A stretch of DNA of 7,135 bases, from positions 1 through 7,135 of the forward strand of contig CALISP010000220.1 of NCBI GenBank assembly GCA_938041705.1, written 5' to 3'. Shown in pieces: positions 1-6,285 of this stretch; position 1 is the first letter of the stretch; every line of letters begins with the position of its first letter. The notes beneath the pieces were generated by a model. That model worked only from the letters and a program-made list of their open reading frames with translations. It was not told the DNA's origin and searched no databases. Both the position numbers and the translations under genes were made by a program. The DNA is from an uncultured Cocleimonas sp. (lineage in GTDB: Bacteria > Pseudomonadota > Gammaproteobacteria > Thiotrichales > Thiotrichaceae).

Positions 1-228
1 GAGAATTGGAAATTGAGTTTCTAGCTTTTTAAGCTCCTGATCTATGACCGTATTAGCTGCAAGATCTGCTGTTGTAACAGGCGAATCATCTGATTTAGTT
101 TCAATATCAAAACCTGATTCATAAACCTCCATTATTTTTTCCCCTGCTTCAATAGCAATTCGACGAACTTCTAATAAAAGCCCGGGTAATAATAGTTGTA
201 GATCACTTGCAGATAATGATTGAGTCAT
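1..228 (-). CDS. cysQ: 3'(2'),5'-bisphosphate nucleotidase CysQ, N-terminal part (cut by window edge)
   Basis: Only the first 76 codons are present; the gene continues past the left edge. Proteins of this family (inositol-monophosphatase superfamily) are Mg2+-dependent enzymes that hydrolyse 3'-phosphoadenosine 5'-phosphate to AMP, clearing a toxic by-product of sulfate assimilation. The visible part carries the family's N-terminal pattern: a helix with IAIEAGEKIMEVYES (about residues 24-38), then KSDDSPVTTADLAANTVI, which matches the K-x-D-x-SPVT-x-AD-x-A stretch of CysQ that leads into the metal-binding core. The metal-binding residues themselves lie outside the window. The ATG at 226-228 is preceded by AAGGA (233-237) four bases upstream, a good ribosome binding site. 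nudE lies 56 bp upstream on the same strand, so the two may be co-transcribed, although a possible separate promoter lies in the gap. Another member of the inositol-phosphatase superfamily is less likely given the match and the nudE neighbour. Confidence 0.88.
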   Translation of the reverse strand, partial: MTQSLSASDLQLLLPGLLLEVRRIAIEAGEKIMEVYESGFDIETKSDDSPVTTADLAANTVIDQELKKLETQFPIL

Positions 229-256
229 TTTTTCCTTAAATTGAATTATTTATTTA

Positions 257-292
257 AACTTTTATTATAATTTAATGTTAATTTCTAAGTAC
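257..292 (-). promoter_or_regulatory. possible cysQ promoter (consensus -10)
   Basis: On the minus strand the nudE-cysQ gap contains a perfect TATAAT (269 down to 264), which would start transcription near 257 and give a leader of about 29 bases before the cysQ ATG at 228. With a 17-base spacer the -35 hexamer would be GTACTT (292 to 287), a poor match to TTGACA that overlaps the nudE stop codon. In a gap this AT-rich a TATAAT can occur by chance, so this is only a candidate. Confidence 0.35.
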
Positions 293-857
293 TAGTTTCT
301 AGGTATTTTTTCACTAAATATAACGCTGCAATGCTTCGACCTTCAGTGAAATCTTCTTGCACTAATAGCTCATCTATTTCGCTGATATTCCATCTTACTA
401 CTTCAAGTTCTTCAGGCTCATCACCCTCTTCGCGGTGCTCCCTTAAATCTTCTGCTAATATTATGCTAGTAACGTGAGCTAAATAGCTTGGTGCTAGACT
501 CAAGCCTTTTAAGAACGTAAGTTTAGCTGATTCGTAACCCACTTCTTCCATCAGTTCGCGATTGGCTCCATCGAGTAATTCTTCCCCATCATCTACTTTA
601 CCTTTAGGAAAACCCAACTCATAACGATTCGTGCCTGCCCCATATTCCCTTATGAGTATCAGTTGATCTTCATGTCCTTTCATTTTTAAAATAGGCACAA
701 CTAAAACCGCTCCAACACCTGTGCTAGCTAGACGTTCATACTCTACTTTCACACCATTAGAAAATTCTAAATCAAGTGCTTCGATTTTAAATAATCGACT
801 AGTGGCAACAACTCGGGTTTGGTGTATGGTTGGTTTCTGTTTCACATTAATTCTCAA
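285..857 (-). CDS. nudE: Nudix hydrolase, ADP compounds hydrolase NudE
   Basis: Nudix pyrophosphohydrolase of the NudE type, which splits ADP-ribose, NADH, Ap3A and similar ADP-linked compounds into AMP and a second phosphate product; cytoplasmic housecleaning. The 190-residue product carries a complete Nudix box: G86, E92, R100-E101, E104-E105 and G107, in the spacing GX5EX7REUXEEXGU. It also shares NudE blocks outside the box: QKPTI near the N-terminus, LDLEFSNGV (29-37), LIREY-x-x-GT (67-76), YELGFPKG (79-86), LAPSY (121-125) and EGDEPE (144-149). Length is close to the E. coli protein (186 aa). No ATG is available: the start is either TTG at 855-857 (used here; weak GAG about 7 bases upstream) or GTG at 843-845 (GAGA 6 bases upstream, giving 186 aa). 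cysQ follows in the same direction, and the yrfG-like gene diverges 34 bp away. The same neighbourhood occurs in pseudomonads, which supports the assignment. Confidence 0.93.
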   Translation of the reverse strand: MRINVKQKPTIHQTRVVATSRLFKIEALDLEFSNGVKVEYERLASTGVGAVLVVPILKMKGHEDQLILIREYGAGTNRYELGFPKGKVDDGEELLDGANRELMEEVGYESAKLTFLKGLSLAPSYLAHVTSIILAEDLREHREEGDEPEELEVVRWNISEIDELLVQEDFTEGRSIAALYLVKKYLETST

Positions 858-891
858 TTTTTCACTCTTACTTATCTATGGAGTCTACCCC

Positions 892-1557
892 TTGGCAAGC
901 GCAATTCCCATTGAATGGCATCAAATTAATACTGTTTTTTTAGATATGGACGGCACATTACTCGATTTACATTTCGATAACCATTTTTGGTTAGAACATA
1001 TGCCTAAAAGATATGCCGAAAAAAATAATATATCCTACCAACAAGCCAGCGATATTTTGATAAGGCATTCTGAATCTACTCAAGGGTCTCTAGATTGGTA
1101 CTGCTTGGACCATTGGACAAATACTTTAGACTTAGACGTAATCGCTCTAAAGCATGAAGTCGCTGATAAAATTGCAATTCGCAAGAATGTTATTCAATTC
1201 TTAACTCATTTGAGAACTTTAAATAAACGAATCGTATTATTAACAAACGCACATACAGACAGTGTCAAACTTAAATTTAGTTATGTGGAGCTTGAGTCTT
1301 ACTTTGATACTGTCATTACCTCTCATGACATTGGGCTTGCTAAAGAGGAATTAGGGTTTTGGGAAGCACTAGCACATCATGAAAAATTTGATAAAAAACA
1401 TAGTATGTTTATCGACGACAATTTCGATGTATTGGATAACGCTAAACAAATAGGAATAAAATACTTACTCACAATCAGTCAACCTGACTCGAAAAAGCCA
1501 ATTAAAAATACAGATAATTATGTTGCGATTGAAGACTATCAACAACTAATATATTAA
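892..1557 (+). CDS. yrfG: HAD-family GMP/IMP nucleotidase, YrfG-like
   Basis: Cytoplasmic HAD-superfamily phosphatase matching E. coli YrfG, described as a GMP/IMP 5'-nucleotidase. All four HAD motifs are visible (numbered from the TTG start): motif I FLDMDGTLLD with nucleophile D18 and D20, motif II LLTNAH with T118, motif III Lys K151 in LAKEELGFW, and motif IV FIDDN with D175/D176. YrfG-specific blocks follow motif I (LDLHFDNHFW) and sit in the cap (LDWYCLDHW). The frame is open back to 721, but that extension lies antisense inside nudE and has no family similarity. I chose TTG at 892-894: GGAG (880-883) stands 8 bases upstream and the resulting 221 aa match the roughly 222 aa of YrfG. The next gene starts 96 bp downstream with its own promoter. 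Substrate specificity is inferred from similarity, since HAD phosphatases are often promiscuous. Confidence 0.88.
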   Translation: MASAIPIEWHQINTVFLDMDGTLLDLHFDNHFWLEHMPKRYAEKNNISYQQASDILIRHSESTQGSLDWYCLDHWTNTLDLDVIALKHEVADKIAIRKNVIQFLTHLRTLNKRIVLLTNAHTDSVKLKFSYVELESYFDTVITSHDIGLAKEELGFWEALAHHEKFDKKHSMFIDDNFDVLDNAKQIGIKYLLTISQPDSKKPIKNTDNYVAIEDYQQLIY

Positions 1558-1610
1558 TCATACAAAGAAAATGACACCCCCCACTTTTGAACACTTTTCT
1601 ATCAATATTC

Positions 1611-1627
1611 TGCTAGAATAGCGGAAT
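1611..1627 (+). promoter_or_regulatory. extended -10 promoter of the ankyrin-repeat gene
   Basis: TGCTAGAAT at 1611-1619 is an extended -10 element (TG-n-TAGAAT, five of six matches to TATAAT). Transcription would begin near 1626, leaving a leader of about 28 bases that contains the AGGA ribosome binding site of the gene at 1654. The nearest -35-like sequence, TTGAAC (1587-1592), sits 21 bases upstream of the -10, which is too far for normal use, so recognition would rely on the TG extension. Confidence 0.5.
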
Positions 1628-1653
1628 AATAAGACTTAAGTTTAGGACGACTT

Positions 1654-2556
1654 ATGAAAAAACAGGCTGTTGAATTTACTCTTTTAAATATACTACTTAG
1701 CACGAGCATCTCAAAAATCATGAATACTATAACCAATGTCATGCTCTTAACTATGGCGGTATTATTTAGCTTAAACGCACATGCGAAACAAAATGTTCTT
1801 CTCGATGCCAACGGCATCCCCTTAACTGATGAAGTATTGTTATTGTTAAGTAGTGGCACAGAGAAATTTGACCAGAGAAATCAAACAAAAAAACCTATTT
1901 CAAATTCTTCTAAAAAGTCCTCGACTGACGAAACGAAATTAGAATCTAGCAAATCAAATATTAAACTCATTAAGAGGCCTAAACGACAATCAAATCCCTT
2001 ATTAGAAGAGGAAATGCTTGACGCAATGAAGGCGGGTAAAGTACAGCGCGTTAAACAGTTATTAAGAGCAGGTGTAGCACCCACCTTTAAAAACTATAAA
2101 GGGGAGACACCCTTGGGTATCGCTGTTTCAAGAGGTTGGGCCTCTATGGTTATTAGTCTGATTGAAAACGGAGCTGATATTAATGAAAAGGGTGCCAGAG
2201 GTGTGACTTTACTGCATGTAGCTAGCGCGAAAGGATTAACTGACGTCGCAAAAGTATTAGTAAGAGGCGGGCTAAGTCCTTCTAAAAAAACGGATAAAAA
2301 CTGGACGCCCTTACATGTAGCAGCTCGTTATAATCATTGGCAATTGGTTCAATATTATGTTTCTGAGGGAGTTGATCCTGATATTCGTAATTCTGATGGC
2401 CAAACTGCTTTGGGGCTTGCCAGACACCTTCGTCACCAGGGCATTATTAAAATTCTATCAAGAGTGACAAGAAGAAGCTCATTGGACTTTGCAGAGATGA
2501 ATCTACTGAAGAAAAAAAGTAAAAAGAAACGTAAAAAACGCAAGTCAAAAAAATAG
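1654..2556 (+). CDS. exported ankyrin-repeat protein with lysine-rich tail
   Basis: Ankyrin-repeat protein of unknown specific role; ankyrin repeats bind other proteins. Layout (300 aa): an N-terminal export region, a Ser/Lys/Thr-rich low-complexity linker (about 70-113), about five ankyrin units (117-146 degenerate cap, 149-181, 182-214, 217-248, 249-271), and a tail at 286-300 made almost only of Lys and Arg. The repeats show the usual signatures, such as GETPLGIAVSRGW, GVTLLHVASAKG, WTPLHVAARYNH and GQTALGLA. A signal peptide with a cleavage site after AHA (residue 44) is clear only if translation starts at the internal ATG at 1720 (residue 23, MNTITNVMLLTMAVLFSL). However, the ATG at 1654 has the better ribosome site (AGGA, 6 bases upstream) and sits just behind the promoter. 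With the early start the leader is unusually long, with two hydrophobic stretches. Export to the periplasm is likely either way. The gene is monocistronic and convergent with bioD (45-bp gap). Confidence 0.8.
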   Translation: MKKQAVEFTLLNILLSTSISKIMNTITNVMLLTMAVLFSLNAHAKQNVLLDANGIPLTDEVLLLLSSGTEKFDQRNQTKKPISNSSKKSSTDETKLESSKSNIKLIKRPKRQSNPLLEEEMLDAMKAGKVQRVKQLLRAGVAPTFKNYKGETPLGIAVSRGWASMVISLIENGADINEKGARGVTLLHVASAKGLTDVAKVLVRGGLSPSKKTDKNWTPLHVAARYNHWQLVQYYVSEGVDPDIRNSDGQTALGLARHLRHQGIIKILSRVTRRSSLDFAEMNLLKKKSKKKRKKRKSKK

Positions 2557-2601
2557 TTTTTATAATTAGCAAACTACTCATAAAAAACATTTAACAACGA
2601 C

Positions 2602-3288
2602 TCATATTACCAACTGCGCTAGTCGTTTTATGGAATCACTGTTACTTTGGTCGTATTTAAAAGCGATTACTTCGCAGCCAACTCGCTTTTGAATATCTGA
2701 AAAATTATCCATGGCTTGTTCTGTTTTATTTTCCAGCTGTTTTTTTATGAAGTTATCTTTCGGTTCATTTAAGACAATTGCTCTTAGGTTTAAACCTTTT
2801 TTAGCAATTGCTTCAACATTCAACAATGTTTGATTTATACAACCTAAACGATTCTCTACCACTAATAAAACAGGTAGCCCTAGTATTACTGCCAAATCGG
2901 CATTCAAGCCATCAGAACAAATCGGTGAATAAAATCCACCTGCGCCTTCAACATACAAAAAATCTGATTCATTTATTTCTTTTAAACAGTCTCTTTCAAG
3001 TTTTTGCAAGGTAATACTTTGACCTTCAAGCATGGCTGCTCTATCTGGTGAGATAGCCGCAGTAAAACGGTTTGGACAAACCGTACCTAAAGAGTCCTGC
3101 TTTCCCGTTGAATAAGCCAACATCCATGCATCAGTTTCACTTAAATCTGTTGATGTTGGCCAACCTGACTCGACAGGCTTTCTTGCTTGAATGTTTACAT
3201 TCAGCCTCTGTAGCTCAGCCACTAATTTTGACCCAACCCATGTTTTACCGACATTAGTGTCGGTTCCAGTCATAAACAAACCTTTCAT
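2602..3288 (-). CDS. bioD: ATP-dependent dethiobiotin synthetase BioD
   Basis: Dethiobiotin synthetase closes the ureido ring of 7,8-diaminopelargonate using CO2 and ATP, the penultimate step of biotin synthesis, in the cytoplasm. The 228-aa length is typical. The P-loop GTDTNVGKT (8-16, K15) matches the BioD form of Walker A, K37 in RKPVESG corresponds to the substrate/CO2-binding lysine, D53 lies in the ETDAW segment, and VEGAGG (113-118, E114) is the conserved metal/substrate loop. The C-terminal NEP (174-176) matches the nucleotide-base-binding N-x-P region. The ATG at 3286-3288 overlaps the stop codon of the upstream signal peptidase gene (ATGA), so translation is probably coupled to it. 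No other biotin gene is in the window, so bioD is detached from any bioBFHC cluster here. No clear terminator follows in the 45-bp convergent gap. Confidence 0.95.
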   Translation of the reverse strand: MKGLFMTGTDTNVGKTWVGSKLVAELQRLNVNIQARKPVESGWPTSTDLSETDAWMLAYSTGKQDSLGTVCPNRFTAAISPDRAAMLEGQSITLQKLERDCLKEINESDFLYVEGAGGFYSPICSDGLNADLAVILGLPVLLVVENRLGCINQTLLNVEAIAKKGLNLRAIVLNEPKDNFIKKQLENKTEQAMDNFSDIQKRVGCEVIAFKYDQSNSDSIKRLAQLVI

Positions 3289-3872
3289 TTTATTTTATTA
3301 CCCGATCTATTGTTAACACCATATAAAATCTTAGAAGCCTTTGCGATAATTTCATTAACTGCAATAGAGCCGTAAATTCTGCTATCAGCACTTTTATCTC
3401 GATTATCCCCCATTACAAATACATGGTTTTGTGGAACAGTAAGCAATGACATGTTTAACGAATAAGGTGTTTTATTATTACTTGCCGATACATAAATTTC
3501 GTTAACTAACGTCTTATTTACGAATAGTTTACCGTTTTGTAATTGTATATTATCGCCTTCAATACCCACTATTCTTTTAATATACTGAACTTTAGTTTCA
3601 GAATTTTTTATTCTTTTTCGATAAAATACAATCACATCATTTCTTTTAGGTACGTTATCAGAGTATGCAAGATTAGAAACCGAAATATAATCACCGGGAG
3701 TCAAAAGAGGCTCCATTGATTTACTTGGTATTTGATATATATCAAAACCAAACACTCGAGGTCGAATATTATCTGTTTTCAAATTGTAAGGATTTATATA
3801 ATAAATGGACACAAGCCCCAAACTAATTATGATAAATAACATAATTAGAAGTTTGCTGATACGCTTAATCAT
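3285..3872 (-). CDS. short signal peptidase I (S26 family, LepB-like)
   Basis: Membrane serine protease that removes signal peptides from exported proteins, using a Ser/Lys dyad on the outer face of the inner membrane. One N-terminal transmembrane helix (about 7-25) precedes the catalytic domain. Box B, IPSKSMEPLLTPGD, carries the nucleophile S52; box D, YIKRIVGIEGD, carries the general base K99; box E is GDNRDKSADSRIYG (155-168). At 195 aa with one membrane segment it is much shorter than the two-helix LepB of about 320 aa in enterobacteria, and resembles the compact type of Gram-positives and accessory copies. The cell may therefore have a separate main lepB, which cannot be checked here; I leave the symbol empty. 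An in-frame stop lies directly before the ATG at 3870-3872, so no longer form is possible, and no Shine-Dalgarno sequence is visible. bioD overlaps its 3' end by four bases. hemF diverges upstream. Confidence 0.9.
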   Translation of the reverse strand: MIKRISKLLIMLFIIISLGLVSIYYINPYNLKTDNIRPRVFGFDIYQIPSKSMEPLLTPGDYISVSNLAYSDNVPKRNDVIVFYRKRIKNSETKVQYIKRIVGIEGDNIQLQNGKLFVNKTLVNEIYVSASNNKTPYSLNMSLLTVPQNHVFVMGDNRDKSADSRIYGSIAVNEIIAKASKILYGVNNRSGNKIK

Positions 3873-3877
3873 TTATT

Positions 3878-3890
3878 ACAGAACAGTATA
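3878..3890 (-). promoter_or_regulatory. candidate -10 of the signal peptidase-bioD operon
   Basis: On the minus strand TATACT (3890 to 3885) is a good -10 hexamer, five of six to consensus. Transcription would start near 3878, only about six bases before the signal peptidase ATG, so the mRNA would be almost leaderless; this fits the absence of a Shine-Dalgarno site. No convincing -35 lies 16-18 bases upstream. The 73-bp divergent gap (3873-3945) must also hold the hemF promoter, for which TTGATT (3904-3909) is a possible -35 and TATATT (3930-3935) a possible -10, with an overlong 20-base spacer. Confidence 0.35.
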
Positions 3891-3945
3891 AAATTAACAT
3901 CGATTGATTTTAGCATTAAAACAAACACATATATTAAGGTTCCAG

Positions 3946-4893
3946 ATGTCTCAAACAATGTCAAAACCGGATACTCAGGCAGTTAAGCAATATCTGCTCG
4001 ATTTACAAGATACTATCTGCCAGCAATTATCCGCAGAGGATGGTAGTGGATCTTTCGAAGAAGATTCATGGACCCGTGAACAAAACCCTGAAAAGCCTGG
4101 AATGTATGGTGGTGGACGCACACGTTTGCTTGTTGATGGGGATATCATCGAACAAGGTGGTGTAAATTTTTCTGATGTTAGCGGAGACAAAATGCCAGGC
4201 TCAGCTACTGCGAATAGACCAGAGTTAGCTGGCAGAAGCTTTAAAGCGATGGGGGTCTCATTAGTCATTCATCCCAAAAACCCAATGATACCTACCTCTC
4301 ATGCTAATGTTCGCTTTTTTATAGCTGAGAAAGAAGGAGAAGAACCAGTTTGGTGGTTTGGTGGAGGTTATGATTTAACTCCTTACTATGGATTTGATGA
4401 AGACTGTACGCACTGGCATCAAACAGCAAATAAAGCCTGTGAAGAGTTTGGTGATGATACTTACGATAAATACAAAACATGGTGCGATGATTACTTTTAC
4501 TTGAAGCATCGAGATGAACAACGCGGTATAGGTGGCTTATTTTTTGATGATTTAAATGAATGGGGATTCGATAAGTGCTTCGAATTCTTAAAATCTGTAG
4601 GCAACAGCTTTATAGAGGCTTACCAACCTATTATCTCTAAACGAAAAAACTTACCTTACAATAAAGAACAAAGAGACTTTCAATTGTATAGACGCGGAAG
4701 GTATGTCGAATACAACTTAGTTTATGACCGAGGAACTTTGTTTGGATTACAATCAGGAGGAAGAACAGAGTCAATATTAATGTCGATGCCACCGTTGGTT
4801 AAGTGGAAATATAATTGGAGTCCAGAGCCAAATTCTGCTGAAGCCCTGCTATATGATCATTTCTTAAAACCTAAAGATTGGATAAATATTTAG
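3946..4893 (+). CDS. hemF: oxygen-dependent coproporphyrinogen-III oxidase HemF
   Basis: Cytoplasmic enzyme of heme synthesis that oxidatively decarboxylates coproporphyrinogen III to protoporphyrinogen IX using O2; its presence points to aerobic growth. The match to E. coli HemF runs the whole length: QDTICQQL near the start, EDSW, the GVNFS segment, RPELAGRSF-x-AMGVSLV-x-HP, PTSHANVRFFIAEK, WWFGGG-x-DLTPYYGF, WCDDYFYLKHR-x-EQRGIGGLFFDDL, and the signature QLYRRGRYVEYNLVYDRGTLFGLQ followed by GGRTESILMSMPP. The conserved His and Asp residues of the active-site region (HANVRFF, DLTPYYG) are intact. The product is 315 aa. The ATG at 3946 has AAGG six bases upstream. ATG at 3958 aligns better with the E. 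coli start but has no such site, and a TTG at 3904 opens the frame further without support. The gene is single, and a weak hairpin terminator follows. Confidence 0.97.
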   Translation: MSQTMSKPDTQAVKQYLLDLQDTICQQLSAEDGSGSFEEDSWTREQNPEKPGMYGGGRTRLLVDGDIIEQGGVNFSDVSGDKMPGSATANRPELAGRSFKAMGVSLVIHPKNPMIPTSHANVRFFIAEKEGEEPVWWFGGGYDLTPYYGFDEDCTHWHQTANKACEEFGDDTYDKYKTWCDDYFYLKHRDEQRGIGGLFFDDLNEWGFDKCFEFLKSVGNSFIEAYQPIISKRKNLPYNKEQRDFQLYRRGRYVEYNLVYDRGTLFGLQSGGRTESILMSMPPLVKWKYNWSPEPNSAEALLYDHFLKPKDWINI

Positions 4894-4902
4894 AATCAAA
4901 AG

Positions 4903-4928
4903 TATTCCTTTTTATTAAGGAATATTTT
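4903..4928 (+). terminator. rho-independent terminator after hemF (weak)
   Basis: An 8-bp perfect stem, TATTCCTT (4903-4910) with AAGGAATA (4917-4924), encloses a 6-base loop and is followed by TTTT (4925-4928). It starts 9 bases after the hemF stop. The stem is AT-rich and the T-run short, so it is weaker than the next hairpin. An A-run before the stem means it could also act on the opposite strand. Confidence 0.55.
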
Positions 4929-5007
4929 ACTTAAGAGTTACAGCAAAATTTACTCAACAGTAATATCGAAAGATATACAGGAAAACATGACTTTGCAGTA
5001 ACCAAAC

Positions 5008-5035
5008 AAAAAAACACCTCAAAATACGGAGGTGT
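5008..5035 (-). terminator. rho-independent terminator of the sigma/anti-sigma/S8 protease operon
   Basis: Read on the minus strand, ACACCTC (5035-5029) and GAGGTGT (5020-5014) form a perfect 7-bp GC-containing stem around an 8-base loop, followed by a run of seven T (5014-5008, the first one within the stem). It lies about 18 bases after the S8 protease stop codon. Stem and T-tract make a textbook terminator that marks the end of the operon. No gene is seen between the two terminators; the intervening 80 bases hold nothing recognisable. Confidence 0.88.
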
Positions 5036-5052
5036 CTATTAAATAAACAAGT

Positions 5053-6285
5053 TTACTTAATAATTGCGAGTGCTCGACTAGCGCTAATTAAACCATCACC
5101 ATATTCTTGGTCACGACCCGGTTTACCTAAATCAACAGCCGTTCGCTTCAATACATTGTTTATATTTTTATTGCCTTTACGTGATAATAGTAAAGCAGCA
5201 ACTCCACTAACATGTGCAGAAGAAATAGACGTACCAGTGGCTAATTTATACTTTCCGCCAGGGGCTATTGTTAAGATATTTACTCCAGGTGCAGCATAAT
5301 CAATAAAGCGACCTTTATCAGCCATATCAAATAACTTCTTATTTTCATCTACAGCAGTGGCTGTCAATACTCCCGGTATTAATGCTGGGTAGATAGTACT
5401 GCCCCATTTACCACCATTACCTGCAGCTGCAACAACTATGATGCCTTTTTTAATTGCTTTATTAACCACTTTTTCTACCAAAGAATCTTTTCCTCCAGTA
5501 AAACTTAGGTTAATTACATCCACATTACGTTGAATACAGGCATCCAATGCTTTTGCTACATCAGAAGACGAGCCTTTTAAGTTATTTGGTTGATTTGGTT
5601 CCGCTCTAAAAGCCCCCACTGAAAACAATTTTGCTTTAGGTGCTATTCCAATGTGTTCATTCTGGCTAACTAAGACACCAGCAACACTAGTTCCGTGCAA
5701 CATTGACCCTTCGTTTGTCTCGTCCACATCAAAAAGATCTAAAGTTTCAATATGTGAGTTTGACAGTGAAGGATGGAAGATATCAATAGGCGTATCTACC
5801 ATGCAAATAGTCACACCTTTGCCTTTGGTAGTTTCATGTACAAATCGCACACCTGTTTCATACATTGAATAAGCATTAGTGAAAGCAGTTGCAGCTGGCT
5901 TAAAAATATTATTTGTAGCTGCTTCGACAGACTTTTCTTTTTTATTAATGGTTTTACTTAAGTTAAGAGGGTTTTGTCCATTAGTTTTAGCAACTAACAT
6001 TCCTGTATTAACAGATGATAAAACAATCTTACTACTTGGCTCTAAACCATACTTCTTAGCAAGACTATTTACCGAACCACCTTGATCTGCAGGATAAAGC
6101 AAAACAAGCTCATCCTTAACAAAATTTGTTCGAGCTGGGACTGGACGATCAGGCTCATAGATAAAATCAAAGTAGACAGGATCAGTACTCTCGTCTTCTA
6201 CTAGATAATTTTCCGCACTTACGCTCCCTACCACTAAGATAGAAAGTGTTAGAGTGAGTAAATGTTTTAAATTAAAATTCTTCAC
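5053..6285 (-). CDS. secreted subtilisin-family (S8) serine protease
   Basis: Exported subtilase. Residues are numbered from the TTG at 6291, two codons upstream of the GTG chosen here. A signal peptide (charged NFNLKH, hydrophobic core, cleavage after VSA at 26) is followed by a propeptide-like region (about 58-133, opening DELVLLYP and ending ATNNIFKP), then the catalytic domain (about 145-412). The catalytic triad and oxyanion residue are all present: D166 in MVDTPID, H199 in LHGTSVAG, N292 in AAAGNGG and S355 in GTSISSAHVSG. There is no C-terminal autotransporter, PPC or anchoring domain, so the mature enzyme should be a soluble periplasmic or secreted protease of about 270 residues. No ATG start exists: TTG (6289-6291) and GTG (6283-6285) are possible. 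The GTG gives the neater signal peptide and has GG of TATGG 7 bases upstream. The start overlaps the end of the anti-sigma gene by 14 bp (20 bp with TTG), suggesting coupled translation. It is the last gene before a strong terminator. Confidence 0.92.
   Translation of the reverse strand: MKNFNLKHLLTLTLSILVVGSVSAENYLVEDESTDPVYFDFIYEPDRPVPARTNFVKDELVLLYPADQGGSVNSLAKKYGLEPSSKIVLSSVNTGMLVAKTNGQNPLNLSKTINKKEKSVEAATNNIFKPAATAFTNAYSMYETGVRFVHETTKGKGVTICMVDTPIDIFHPSLSNSHIETLDLFDVDETNEGSMLHGTSVAGVLVSQNEHIGIAPKAKLFSVGAFRAEPNQPNNLKGSSSDVAKALDACIQRNVDVINLSFTGGKDSLVEKVVNKAIKKGIIVVAAAGNGGKWGSTIYPALIPGVLTATAVDENKKLFDMADKGRFIDYAAPGVNILTIAPGGKYKLATGTSISSAHVSGVAALLLSRKGNKNINNVLKRTAVDLGKPGRDQEYGDGLISASRALAIIK

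Noticed and set aside
721..891. Open N-terminal extension of the yrfG frame with a hydrophobic stretch that could look like a membrane anchor
   Set aside because: It lies antisense within nudE, has no family similarity, and the TTG at 892 has a GGAG site and gives the normal family length.
1602..1859. Minus-strand open frame of 85 codons across the ankyrin gene start
   Set aside because: It overlaps the promoter and 5' end of a supported gene on the other strand, and its product has no recognisable features.
2556..2588. Inverted repeat GTTTTTAT ... ATAAAAAAC between the convergent ankyrin and bioD genes, a possible bidirectional terminator
   Set aside because: The stem is almost only A-T, contains a bulge, has a 16-base loop, and could arise by chance in AT-rich DNA.
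3975..4268. Minus-strand open frame of 97 codons inside hemF
   Set aside because: It is antisense to highly conserved hemF coding sequence and has no recognisable domain.
4929..5007. Search for a small gene or RNA between the two terminators
   Set aside because: The only ATG-led frame noticed (at 4987) ends after four codons, and no promoter or stable fold is evident.
5651..6085. Two plus-strand frames of about 70 codons inside the S8 protease gene
   Set aside because: They are antisense to the catalytic Asp/His region and prodomain and show no protein-family signal.
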